Origin: Tanticharoenia sakaeratensis NBRC 103193
GTDB lineage: Bacteria > Pseudomonadota > Alphaproteobacteria > Acetobacterales > Acetobacteraceae
NCBI RefSeq assembly: GCF_000963885.1
Contig: NZ_BALE01000009.1
Coordinates: forward strand, 124,001-188,000
Direction of reading: 5' to 3'
Length of the DNA stretch: 64,000 nucleotides
The first letter of the stretch is position 1. The number at the start of each line of letters is the position of its first letter. Of this stretch, positions 1 to 8,078 are shown piece after piece. The position numbers and the translations under genes are program-made. Below the pieces are notes generated by a model. The model did not search any database. It was not told the origin of the DNA and was given only the letters and a program-made list of their open reading frames with translations.

Positions 1-224
1 GGCGTATCCGCATGACGGGCGGACACTTCAGCCTCGCGTAGATGGCGCAGGTGTTTGGCGAGCAGTCCGTTATATTCGGCAGAGGTCAGGCTGCCCTTGA
101 TCTTCAGAATATCCAGAAGATCGGTATAGTCGTCAGCGCGCGCCTCCGATGCATAAATGAACGCTGACATGCCGACGGCGCAACATGTAACGACCCGGTG
201 TCGCCAGAATAAAGACGGTGACAT
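1..224 (-). CDS. Outer-membrane porin, N-terminal part (cut by window edge)
   Basis: A minus-strand reading frame starts at ATG 224-222 and is open to the window edge (74 codons visible). It opens with a clear signal peptide: a basic stretch, a hydrophobic core and an Ala-Arg-Ala type cleavage site near residue 28. The mature start DDYTDLLDILKIKGSLTSAE resembles the short N-terminal coiled segment of OprO/OprP-type porins in Proteobacteria, where a 'LLDLLKAKGxLTxxEY' pattern precedes the 16-strand barrel. The barrel itself lies outside the window, so the family call is inference from the N-terminus. The Shine-Dalgarno sequence is weak. Confidence 0.6.
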   Translation of the reverse strand, partial: MSPSLFWRHRVVTCCAVGMSAFIYASEARADDYTDLLDILKIKGSLTSAEYNGLLAKHLRHLREAEVSARHADT

Positions 225-424
225 CTTGCACACCAATGTCGGGATGTATCTTTACCGCAATGCCCGACTGCATGGCGGTCTCTTCCCTGTATTCAGTTTC
301 GTGTCTCAAATGGCACTGAATGACAAATGGGTTTTGCGTGATACCCGTGAAACGTTCCGACACATTTTCGTGATGATGGCTGTCTGATTTCAACCGGGCG
401 TGATGTGGGCTAAGAACCTGCCGC

Positions 425-1735
425 ATGACGCCTGCTGCCCGACTCTCCGCTGCCATCGAACTGCTCTGCGCCATCGAGTCCGCCCCGCGGCGGCCGGCCG
501 ATGCGGTTGCCAACGCATTTTTCCGGGACCGCCGCTTCATCGGCGGCGGGGATCGCCGCGCGATTTCCGCGCTGACCTGGGCGACACTACGTGGATGGCG
601 ACGGCTGAACTGGCACCTGCGGGATGTGCCGGGAGGTGCTTCGCCGAGGCTTCTGGTCGCTGCCGCGATCCTGCTGGCCGATGCCGCCGGAGATGTGCCT
701 CAACAAGGCTTTTCGGAGGTATCGGCGCTGTTTGACGGATCGCGCTTCGCCCCCGATCCGTTGAGCCCACGTGAGGCATTGGCGCTCCAGTCGGTTGCGC
801 GCAGCACGCTCGATGACCCGGCCATGCCGCGCGCCATACGCTTCGAGATCCCCGAGTGGCTCGAACCGGCGCTCGGTGCGCAGTTCGGGGACGCGTTCGA
901 GACCGAAATGGCCGCGTTGCTACAGCCCGCACCGCTCGACCTGCGGGTCAACCTGCTGCGCGGCACACGCGACGAGGCGGCACGCGCGCTTCGCCGGGAG
1001 AAGCTCGCGGCGACGCCGACCCCTCTGTCGCCCTGGGGACTCCGCCTTGCCGGACGCCAGCCGATCACTGCCGCTTCCGCGTTCAAGTCGGGTCTCGTCG
1101 AAATTCAGGACGAGGGCAGCCAGTTGATCGCGGCAGCGGTCAGTGCCGGACCGGACATGCGCGTCCTGGATTACTGCGCGGGCGCGGGCGGCAAGACACT
1201 GGCGCTTGCGATGTGCATGGACAATCGGGGGCATATCGTCGCGTGCGACGTGTCAGAAGCGCGGCTCGAAGGCGCGGTGAAGCGGCTGCGTCGGGCGGGC
1301 GTACACAATGCCGAGCGGCATCTGCTGGTATCCGGTGACAAATGGGCCAAGCGGCGGGCAGGGAGCTTCGATCGGGTGCTTGTGGATGCGCCCTGCTCCG
1401 GCACGGGCACATGGCGGCGTAACCCCGATGCGCGTCGCCGGTTTTCCGAAAACGATCTCGCGGAGCTGCGCGTCAAGCAGTCCGAGATTCTGGATCGCGC
1501 GGCAGGCCTCGTCCGTCCGGGCGGGCGACTGGTCTATGCAACGTGTTCACTGCTTGCCGCCGAAAATGCGGATCAGGTACGCGCGTTCCTGTCGCGGCGC
1601 CCTGACTACACGATGGGGGCGGTTGACGGACCGAACTGGCCGGCGGCTCTCGACGGTGCCGGCATGGTGTCCCTGACCCCGGCCCAGCATGAAACGGATG
1701 GATTTTTCGTCTGCGTTCTTCAGCGAGCGGCATGA
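425..1735 (+). CDS. rsmB: 16S rRNA (cytosine-C5) methyltransferase, RsmB family
   Basis: A SAM-dependent RNA m5C methyltransferase of the RsmB/NOP2/Sun class, expected to modify 16S rRNA C967 before subunit assembly. The C-terminal half carries the catalytic domain: SAM motif DYCAGAGGKT at about 249-258, motif IV DAPCSGTG with the Cys at 324, and motif VI YATCS with the Cys at 374. These two cysteines are the nucleophile/release pair of the family. The N-terminal ~130 residues form the NusB-like RNA-binding region, although it is divergent. At 436 residues the length is normal. The antiporter gene follows after 43 bases. Confidence 0.9.
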   Translation: MTPAARLSAAIELLCAIESAPRRPADAVANAFFRDRRFIGGGDRRAISALTWATLRGWRRLNWHLRDVPGGASPRLLVAAAILLADAAGDVPQQGFSEVSALFDGSRFAPDPLSPREALALQSVARSTLDDPAMPRAIRFEIPEWLEPALGAQFGDAFETEMAALLQPAPLDLRVNLLRGTRDEAARALRREKLAATPTPLSPWGLRLAGRQPITAASAFKSGLVEIQDEGSQLIAAAVSAGPDMRVLDYCAGAGGKTLALAMCMDNRGHIVACDVSEARLEGAVKRLRRAGVHNAERHLLVSGDKWAKRRAGSFDRVLVDAPCSGTGTWRRNPDARRRFSENDLAELRVKQSEILDRAAGLVRPGGRLVYATCSLLAAENADQVRAFLSRRPDYTMGAVDGPNWPAALDGAGMVSLTPAQHETDGFFVCVLQRAA

Positions 1736-1778
1736 CGCGCGACTGGCGTGACACCACCAAGCCGGGCACTCTGAATAC

Positions 1779-3575
1779 ATGGAATTAGCAATCGTCATCG
1801 GCGTGCTGAGTACGCTCGGCACAGGCATGCTCGCGCAATGGGTCGCCTGGCGTTTTCGCCTGCCGGCCATCGTTCTCCTGTTTGCGGCAGGCCTGATTTT
1901 CGGTCCCGGCCTCGGGATCCTGCATCCTTCGGCAAGCCTTGGCTCGATGTTCCGTCCGATGGTCTCGCTGGTGGTCGCCATCATCGTGTTCGAGGGCGGC
2001 ATGGCGCTCGACTTCCGGCAGTTGCGGGAGGCGGGCGAGGGGGTGATGCGTCTGACGCTGGTCGCGCTGCCGATCAGCTGGGTGCTGGGCACGCTGGCCG
2101 CCCATCTTGTGGGCCATCTCGAGTGGGGTTCGTCCGCGCTATTCGGCGCCATCATCACCGTGACCGGACCGACCGTAGTCCTGCCGCTGCTGCGCCACAC
2201 CAAACTGAAGCCCCGTGTCGCGTCGTTCCTGCGATGGGAAGCCATCGCGAACGACCCGATCGGCGCGATTCTTGCAACCGTGGTGCTGCAGGTTCTGGCG
2301 GCGCAGGCCAAGTTCGGCTCCGGCATCTCGCTGCTGCATGCCGTGCCGCAGATGCTGGCCAGCAGTGCCGAAGCCGTGGCGCTCGGCATCGCGCCGGCCT
2401 ATCTGATCCGCTATCTGTTCGAGCGCGATCTCATGCCCGAGATCCTCAAGATGCCGGTGCTGATCGCATTCGCGCTGTCGATCTTCTCGATCTGCAATCT
2501 GGGCATGGAAGGCGCCGGCCTGATGGGCGCCACCGTCTTCGGCATGGCGCTGACCAATCTGCACGTACCGGGTGTGGCGGAACTGCGCCGCACGAAGGAA
2601 TCGCTTGTCGTCCTTCTGGTGTCGATGCTGTTCATCCTTTTGACCGCCGATCTTCATCGCGCGGTGCTGGAGCGGCTTTCGATCCCGATCGCGCTACTGA
2701 CGCTGACGGTCCTGTTCGTCGTCCGGCCTTTGGGGATCTATCTCGCGACCCTGCGCAGCGGCCTGACCTGGCAGGAGCGGGTATTTGTCGGCTGGATCGC
2801 GCCCCGCGGTATTGTGGCAGCGGCCGTCGCGGGCGTTGCGGGCATCCGGCTCTATGATGCTGGGTTCAAGAGCGCCGAGCTCATCACGCCTGCCGTGTTC
2901 GCGGTCATCGCAACCACGATGATCGTGCACGGGTTCTCGCTCCGGCCGCTCGCGCGCTACCTCAAGCTCACCCTGTCCGACGAAATGGCGCTCGCCATCG
3001 TCGGAGCCTCTCCCTGGTCGATCGACCTCGGGAGCTGCCTGTATGGAGAAGGCGTGCCTGTCGTGATGGTCGATGCGAAGGCTTCTTCACTGATCGCCGC
3101 CACGCGTCGCTCGCTCCCGGTCCTGCGGGCCGAGGTGTTGTCGCAGCATGGGCAGGAGATGCTCGAGGAACGTCCCGCCGACTATCTGATCGCGACGACT
3201 GCGGACGGTATCTACAACGGCATGGTGTGCGCCCATGTGGCGCCGCATTTCGGGCGCCAGCGCGTGTTCCAGATCAGCCCCGGTGTCGCGCGGCTCGACC
3301 TTTATCATGGCCTGACGCGTGACGCGCGCGGCAAGCTGCTGGGTGAACCCGCCTGGAATTACACGCTGATCGAGACGCTGTTCGACAAGGGCTGGCGCTT
3401 CGTCAGCCACGCGACCGTGGAAAACGAGCCGCAGCCGTTCGGATCGGACCAGAACCGCCTCGATTTCATGATCGTGCGACGGGGCGTCGGTATTTTTTTC
3501 CGCTCCGCCGAGGACAACGGCGTTGTGCAACCCATGCCGGGCGACCTGCAGATCTCGATGCACGCGCCCGCGTGA
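1779..3575 (+). CDS. CPA1-family Na+/H+ antiporter with C-terminal nucleotide-binding-like domain
   Basis: An inner-membrane monovalent cation/proton antiporter of the NhaP/CPA1 type. Residues 1-400 contain about twelve hydrophobic helices, including the conserved region with NDPIGAI (the ND pair of the ion site) near 165 and an APRGIVAAAVAG segment near 345. Residues about 400-600 are soluble and start with a beta-alpha-beta pattern (ALAIVGASPWSIDLGSCLYG) typical of TrkA-N/RCK-like regulatory domains. It follows rsmB on the same strand and ends tail-to-tail with a minus-strand gene. The specific ion is not deducible. There is no good Shine-Dalgarno at the ATG. Confidence 0.85.
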   Translation: MELAIVIGVLSTLGTGMLAQWVAWRFRLPAIVLLFAAGLIFGPGLGILHPSASLGSMFRPMVSLVVAIIVFEGGMALDFRQLREAGEGVMRLTLVALPISWVLGTLAAHLVGHLEWGSSALFGAIITVTGPTVVLPLLRHTKLKPRVASFLRWEAIANDPIGAILATVVLQVLAAQAKFGSGISLLHAVPQMLASSAEAVALGIAPAYLIRYLFERDLMPEILKMPVLIAFALSIFSICNLGMEGAGLMGATVFGMALTNLHVPGVAELRRTKESLVVLLVSMLFILLTADLHRAVLERLSIPIALLTLTVLFVVRPLGIYLATLRSGLTWQERVFVGWIAPRGIVAAAVAGVAGIRLYDAGFKSAELITPAVFAVIATTMIVHGFSLRPLARYLKLTLSDEMALAIVGASPWSIDLGSCLYGEGVPVVMVDAKASSLIAATRRSLPVLRAEVLSQHGQEMLEERPADYLIATTADGIYNGMVCAHVAPHFGRQRVFQISPGVARLDLYHGLTRDARGKLLGEPAWNYTLIETLFDKGWRFVSHATVENEPQPFGSDQNRLDFMIVRRGVGIFFRSAEDNGVVQPMPGDLQISMHAPA

Positions 3576-3601
3576 GACCGAGGACGTGGATCGAACGTTA
3601 G

Positions 3602-3958
3602 TTACAGGGCGGGAATGGCGCGCCGGATGGCGCGGAGCATGCCGTCGGAGGCGTCTCCGATGAGATCTGCGGCAATGCGCCGTGCCTGCATCGTGTGACC
3701 ATCCCGGACCAGACGCCACAGATTGACGATGATTGCTTCGGCATCGTCGACTGCGTCGTGACACGGCGCGCGGATAACCAAAGTCATCCTCGATGCGTCA
3801 TGCAAGCGCGTCATGACATCCGAGAACGCGGACCCGCCGATATGCAAAGGCGCCGACCCGGCGAGCGACAGCGCATGGGTCCATCGACGGGTCGCAAGCA
3901 GAACCGTCCGCTCGAAAGGCGGCAGATCACGGACGGGTCGGTCGATCAGGTCGTACAT
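3602..3958 (-). CDS. Small conserved-type protein behind a Fur box, function unknown
   Basis: This is a 118-residue protein starting MYDLIDRPVRDLPPFERTVL. It has no signal peptide, no membrane helix and one Cys; it is rich in Arg and predicted largely helical. I do not recognise the family. The ATG at 3958 is preferred over upstream codons because the frame above it reads through a Fur-box palindrome and looks non-coding. That palindrome lies 20-34 bases upstream, so the gene is probably repressed by Fur with iron. A link to iron or haem handling is inference from this site only. Confidence 0.6.
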   Translation of the reverse strand: MYDLIDRPVRDLPPFERTVLLATRRWTHALSLAGSAPLHIGGSAFSDVMTRLHDASRMTLVIRAPCHDAVDDAEAIIVNLWRLVRDGHTMQARRIAADLIGDASDGMLRAIRRAIPAL

Positions 3959-3977
3959 CGTTGCGTCACTCTCTAAA

Positions 3978-3992
3978 TGAGAATGACTATCA
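3978..3992 (-). promoter_or_regulatory. Fur box upstream of the 118-residue gene
   Basis: The sequence TGAGAATGACTATCA matches the 7-1-7 Fur palindrome TGATAATNATTATCA at 12 of 14 informative positions. It sits 20 bases upstream of the ATG at 3958 and would overlap or closely flank the promoter of that minus-strand gene, the usual place for repression. It is the only such site I noticed in the window. Binding by a related regulator (Mur, or another alphaproteobacterial iron regulator) cannot be excluded. Confidence 0.65.
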
Positions 3993-4061
3993 GTAACGAC
4001 AGCGCGCGACCCGGTCAACGCTTTCGCGTGCAGACCCCTCGAAGGGAGGAGGGAAGACCGG

Positions 4062-4253
4062 TCAGGTCGTCGCCGGTTCGAAATGGCCGCACCAGTCCAT
4101 GGCATTCACCTTGGGCCATACGCCTGCCGTCTCGCCGGTGGGCTGGCTGATCGGCGGATTGTAGCGGCACAGGCCAAGTGCCGTGTTTCCGCCCTCGGCA
4201 TCGAAGAACTTGCAGCTTGAACAGGCGGCGGTTCCGGAAGTGGTCAGGGGCAT
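4062..4253 (-). CDS. 63-residue Cys4 protein, possible metal-binding knuckle
   Basis: The ATG at 4253 is chosen because GGAG lies six bases upstream. An ATG four codons earlier lacks this spacing. The product has four cysteines: C11 and C14 in a CSSC knuckle, C29 followed by RYNPP, and C55 in DWCGHF. That arrangement suggests a small zinc or iron-sulfur site, but no named family is certain. There is no signal peptide. Proteins with a 'CxxCxFF...CRxxPP...WCGxF' pattern recur as uncharacterised short proteins in bacteria. It shares strand with the Fur-boxed gene downstream and the L,D-transpeptidase upstream. Confidence 0.65.
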   Translation of the reverse strand: MPLTTSGTAACSSCKFFDAEGGNTALGLCRYNPPISQPTGETAGVWPKVNAMDWCGHFEPATT

Positions 4254-4359
4254 GATCGGCTCCATTCTGGACAGGTGGATCACAGCCAGGGCAGATCGGA
4301 CTCGGAGACCGACTCGGGCACCGTGGCTTCTGGTGCTACGCAGCCGCAGGCATGCCGGT

Positions 4360-4896
4360 TCAGTCCTGAACGACAAGTTTGACGAGGCCCGCAGCCAGAA
4401 CCGCGCGCAGGTCCGGTTCTGCGAGCGCTATGCAGCCCTCTGTCACGCCGGACCGTGTGGGCAGATGCAGGAAAATCGCCGAGCCGTTCCCGGGAACGAC
4501 CGGGTCGTCATTCCAGCCGAGGCTCGCGACGATGTCGTAGCTCGCATCGTCGCGCCAAAAGGTTTCGCATCGCGCCGGATGCGGCAATGTGACAAGCGTG
4601 TTGTAGTCCTCATGCGATGGATCGTCACACCAGCCATCGTTTGGTCCCAGAGGTTCGACGGGCATGTCTTGTCTTGTTTCGGGTCGCGCGGTGCGATCCG
4701 CGCGATAGAACACGCGCCGGATCGGCAGCGTGCCTACAGGGGTCGCATGATCGCCCTCACGCTTGTGGCGCGTCACCGGAGCCGGCCCTATGGACGCCGG
4801 ATATCGGCGGTCACGAAAGAACAGCGTGGCGGCTCCATTACCGTCGGCGCGGATCAATGCCGTATAGTGATGGTCAATTGATTGTGAAGACGACAT
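4360..4896 (-). CDS. L,D-transpeptidase catalytic domain (YkuD) protein
   Basis: The 178-residue product carries the YkuD signature: a conserved His at 144 (IFLHL) followed by the catalytic motif TEGCIAL with Cys 155. Enzymes of this family form 3-3 peptidoglycan crosslinks or attach proteins to peptidoglycan, acting in the periplasm. Here no signal peptide or membrane anchor is visible, which is odd for that job; the protein may be exported otherwise, have an upstream start, or act on a cytoplasmic substrate. It is divergent from the response regulator gene. Confidence 0.8.
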   Translation of the reverse strand: MSSSQSIDHHYTALIRADGNGAATLFFRDRRYPASIGPAPVTRHKREGDHATPVGTLPIRRVFYRADRTARPETRQDMPVEPLGPNDGWCDDPSHEDYNTLVTLPHPARCETFWRDDASYDIVASLGWNDDPVVPGNGSAIFLHLPTRSGVTEGCIALAEPDLRAVLAAGLVKLVVQD

Positions 4897-5063
4897 GACA
4901 ACTCCGTTGGCGTCTTGCAGGCAACAGGAACAGGGCAGGGTAGCATTGTGCGTGCTGGACGATTGGCTTCACAAGTGTAGAAGATAGGCAAAGCCATCCG
5001 GCACGCATCGTGAATGCAGCGCGATATGTCGTGTCCGGGAATCGCAAGCGAGAAGAAGATCCG

Positions 5064-5798
5064 ATGGCAGGTTCACGCCCAGTTCTAATCGTCGATGATG
5101 ACGAAACCCTCCGCACCCTGCTTGTCGAGCAGTTGCGTCTTGAAGGTGAGTTCGAGCCGGTTGAAGCGTCCTCCGTTGCCGAAGCAACGAAGCTCGTCGA
5201 CAACGCCGACGCCCATTTCGACGCCATTCTTCTGGACGTGACGCTACCGGACGGGGACGGCCGCGACTTTTGCGCCGAACTGCGCCGCCGGGGCATTCGG
5301 ATGCCAATCATCATCCTGACCGGGTCTGATGATGAAGCGGACGTGGTGCGCGGCCTGGATGCGGGCGCTAATGATTACGTCGCGAAGCCTTTCCGGATCG
5401 CCGAGCTGCTGGCGCGCCTGCGTGCACAGATGCGGATCTTCGAGAACAGCGAGGACGCGGTCTTCGCGATCGGCCCGTATGTGTTCCGGCCCTCCGCCAA
5501 GCTGCTTCAGGAACCGACTCGCAACCGCCGGATCCGTCTGACCGAGAAAGAAGCCGCGATCCTGAAGTTCCTGTACCGCGCCGGGCAGCAGCCGGTCCCG
5601 CGTCAGGTGCTGCTGAACGAAGTGTGGGGCTACAACGCGGCCGTCACGACGCACACGCTGGAAACCCACATCTATCGTCTGCGCCAGAAGATCGAGCCGA
5701 ACCCGACAAGCGCCTGTCTGCTTCTCACGGAAGGTGGCGGCTATCGACTTGATCCTGCCGGAACACCGCTGGCTACGACGCAGCCGGTTCGCGTCTGA
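5064..5798 (+). CDS. OmpR/PhoB-family response regulator, orphan
   Basis: This 244-residue transcription factor has an N-terminal receiver domain (acidic cluster D11-D13, phospho-acceptor D58 in ILLDVTLPDGDG, switch T86, K108 in AKPF) and a C-terminal winged helix (about 140-235) ending in the typical THTLETHIYRLRQKIE helix-turn-strand. The ATG at 5064 is chosen because a GAGAAGAAG Shine-Dalgarno precedes it and the receiver fold begins at once. No histidine kinase gene lies nearby, so its partner and regulon are unknown. Confidence 0.88.
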   Translation: MAGSRPVLIVDDDETLRTLLVEQLRLEGEFEPVEASSVAEATKLVDNADAHFDAILLDVTLPDGDGRDFCAELRRRGIRMPIIILTGSDDEADVVRGLDAGANDYVAKPFRIAELLARLRAQMRIFENSEDAVFAIGPYVFRPSAKLLQEPTRNRRIRLTEKEAAILKFLYRAGQQPVPRQVLLNEVWGYNAAVTTHTLETHIYRLRQKIEPNPTSACLLLTEGGGYRLDPAGTPLATTQPVRV

Positions 5799-5810
5799 TC
5801 TGCACTTCGC

Positions 5811-5830
5811 GGCGGCCGTTTCCGGCTGCC
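5811..5830. terminator. GC-rich hairpin between convergent genes
   Basis: An eight-pair stem (one G-T pair) with a four-base loop sits between the convergent stops of the response regulator and xth. There is no T-tract on either side, so it may act with Rho or not at all. Confidence 0.35.
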
Positions 5831-5838
5831 TCGCCCTC

Positions 5839-6633
5839 TCAGATGTCAATGTCGGCAATAACACCGACATGATCTGACGGACTGGCCCAGTCACGCATGT
5901 CCCGGAGCACCTGCATGCCGCGATACTGCGGCAGCAGATCCGGCGTCATCCAGACATGATCCAGACGTCGCCCGCGATTGGAAGCCTTCCAGTCCCGGTT
6001 CCGGTAGGACCACCACGTATAAAGCTTCTCGGAAGCCGGCACCGTCTTGCGCATCACGTCGACGAAACCGTTCGCACACCAGGCTTCGAGCCGCGTCGTT
6101 TCCGGCGGCGTGTGGCTGATGACGCCGAGAAGCTGCTTGTGGCTCCAGACATCGTTTTCCAAAGGTGCGATGTTGAGATCCCCGACGAGAATGCTGCGCT
6201 GTGGCGGATGGTTCCGGAACCACGCGGTTGTCTCGTCCACGAAGGCAAGCTTGTGGGCGTATTTGTCATTGAGCGCGGGATCGGGCTCGTCACCGCCTGC
6301 CGGGACATAGAAGTCATGCAGGATGACCGGCCCACCGTCCGCCTCGATTGCGCAGGCGACGTGGCGCGAATCGGTGCGGCCGCACCAGTCGGGCGCATGG
6401 TCGAGCGGCTGGATGGGGCGGCGCGAGAGGATGGCGACGCCATTGTAACCCTTCATGCCGCGATAGACCCGATGGGTGAACCCAAGCGACCGGATCGCAT
6501 CCTCCGGGAAAAGGTTATCCGGCACCTTCGTCTCCTGCAGGCAGACGATGTCCGGCGCGTGTTCCTCGACGAGTCGCGCGAGCAGGGGCAGCCGCAGACG
6601 AAGCGAATTGATGTTCCAGGTGATCAGGCGCAT
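5839..6633 (-). CDS. xth: Exodeoxyribonuclease III / AP endonuclease
   Basis: A 264-residue Mg2+-dependent AP endonuclease and 3'-5' exonuclease of base-excision repair (endonuclease/exonuclease/phosphatase fold). Visible motifs are ITWNINSLR at the N-terminus (metal-binding Asn), LQETKV with the metal-binding Glu, VGDLNIAP with catalytic Asp/Asn, and the C-terminal RLDHVW and SDHVG motifs with the catalytic His. It is full length and convergent with the response regulator. Confidence 0.93.
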   Translation of the reverse strand: MRLITWNINSLRLRLPLLARLVEEHAPDIVCLQETKVPDNLFPEDAIRSLGFTHRVYRGMKGYNGVAILSRRPIQPLDHAPDWCGRTDSRHVACAIEADGGPVILHDFYVPAGGDEPDPALNDKYAHKLAFVDETTAWFRNHPPQRSILVGDLNIAPLENDVWSHKQLLGVISHTPPETTRLEAWCANGFVDVMRKTVPASEKLYTWWSYRNRDWKASNRGRRLDHVWMTPDLLPQYRGMQVLRDMRDWASPSDHVGVIADIDI

Positions 6634-6726
6634 GGCCTGTTTTGAAATCAGAACGCTCGTGGTGCAAGGGCGCTTCGGTCAGAGTTCCCCTTGTGTCGGG
6701 ACGCATTTGCGCCAATCTCCGGTGTC

Positions 6727-7749
6727 ATGACCGCATTGCATCCGGACGCCGCTGCGCCTTTCGTTCTCGACAGCCATATCGACATTCCCTGGCCCGATCG
6801 CGGTGACGCGTGGCGCGATACGCCTGCGCGGCAGGTCGATCTGCCGAAGCTTGCGCAAGGATCGGTCTCGGCTGCCTGTCTTGCCGCCTATATTCCGCAG
6901 GGATTGCGCGATGCGGATGGGCATCGGGCCGCCTGGGCGCGCGTGCAGGCGATGTTGTCGACGATCCGTGACATTGCAGTCCGGCCTGCCGATGCACCGC
7001 AGATCGCGGTCAGCGTCTGCGACAGTACGAACGCCATTGCCGCAGCCCGTGCGCAGGGCGCAATCGCCATCATTCTGGCCGTCGAAAACGGCTATGCGAT
7101 CGGCGAAGCGCCGGAACGGGTCGCGGTATTGCGGACATATGGCGTTCGCTACATGACGCTGACCCATAACGGACATAATGCACTGGCCGATGCGGCAATC
7201 GCGCGAGCCGATCTGGGCGATGCCGCGACCCTGCATCGGGGCCTCTCCGTCCTGGGCCGCGAGACGATCCTGCAGATGAACCGGCACGGCGTTCTCGTCG
7301 ACGTCTCTCATGCGTCACGCGACACGATGGTACAGGCGGTCGAAACATCGGCCGTGCCGATCGTCGCATCCCACTCGTGTGCACGTGCGCTTTGCGATCA
7401 CCCGCGCAATCTGGATGACGGACAGCTCGACATGCTTCGCGAAAGTGGCGGCCTGATCCAGATCACGGCGATGCCGAGTTTCTTGCGCAAGGGCGGTGGC
7501 GGCACGCTCGTGGATTTTGTCCGGCACGTTGCCTACGTCGCGGACCGGATCGGCATTAATCATGTCGGCATCTCGTCCGATTTCGATGGCGGCGGCGGCA
7601 TCGACGGGTGGCGCAATGCGCAGGAGACACCACGTGTCCTGGAAGCATTGCGGGCTCACGGCTTTGATGACACGGAACTAGCGGCAATCTGCGGCGGCAA
7701 CTTCCTCGACCGGCTGAAGCGTGCCGAGGAGCATGCAGGGCAGGCATAG
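6727..7749 (+). CDS. Membrane dipeptidase-type metallopeptidase (M19)
   Basis: A 340-residue renal-dipeptidase-family zinc hydrolase that cleaves dipeptides. It shows HID near the N-terminus (first metal site), the bridging Glu in LAVENGYAIG, NGHNA, and the two metal histidines in DVSHAS and VASHSC, followed by HPRN and SDFDGGGG. The ATG at 6727 is preferred over an upstream TTG because the conserved domain starts about ten residues later. No signal peptide is visible, so a cytoplasmic role is likely. Its start diverges from xth. Confidence 0.88.
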   Translation: MTALHPDAAAPFVLDSHIDIPWPDRGDAWRDTPARQVDLPKLAQGSVSAACLAAYIPQGLRDADGHRAAWARVQAMLSTIRDIAVRPADAPQIAVSVCDSTNAIAAARAQGAIAIILAVENGYAIGEAPERVAVLRTYGVRYMTLTHNGHNALADAAIARADLGDAATLHRGLSVLGRETILQMNRHGVLVDVSHASRDTMVQAVETSAVPIVASHSCARALCDHPRNLDDGQLDMLRESGGLIQITAMPSFLRKGGGGTLVDFVRHVAYVADRIGINHVGISSDFDGGGGIDGWRNAQETPRVLEALRAHGFDDTELAAICGGNFLDRLKRAEEHAGQA

Positions 7750-8078
7750 GAACGCCCTCATACGAACGAAACGCGACCACACCGACTGCGTTCGTCGAGC
7801 CACACGGCAAAGTTTGTCGGGAATTTTGTCCACCAGTGTGGTGCCCGCGGGATTGACTTCGTTTGTTTCCAGCGTTTTGCGCCGATTCGGTCAGACGTCG
7901 TTTGGGTGCCCAAGGCAAAGATAAATAAAAACAGTATGTTGGATCATTCTGCTCAAAAAATAGGCAACTTGATGTCGAGGCAAGAAAACAGCGCCCGTCA
8001 TCAATCTGTCACCTTAAACCCCACAGACTTGTCCACAGCTTCGGTGGATGAAACGGTGACGCATTCGAGGGCATCGTC
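7750..8078. other. Intergenic region with an AT-rich core upstream of uvrC
   Basis: This 329-base gap carries no gene I can support. Its 7915-8000 part is clearly AT-rich for this genome. It contains two DnaA-box-like sequences (TTTTGTCCACC at 7824 and TTGTCCACA at 8029), each one base off the TTATCCACA core, and short hairpins around 7829-7843 and 8031-8047. It must contain the uvrC promoter, though no convincing -35/-10 pair stood out. Confidence 0.5.

Noticed and set aside
310-326. Pho-box-like direct repeat upstream of the porin gene
   Set aside because: The two TGTCAT-like units are spaced ten rather than eleven bases apart and the second matches poorly.
157-387. Plus-strand 76-codon frame before rsmB
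   Set aside because: It overlaps the porin start on the other strand, has no domain and no Shine-Dalgarno.
4183-4881. 232-codon plus-strand frame opposite the Cys4 and L,D-transpeptidase genes
   Set aside because: It is antisense to a gene with an intact catalytic motif and reads as Arg-rich shadow.
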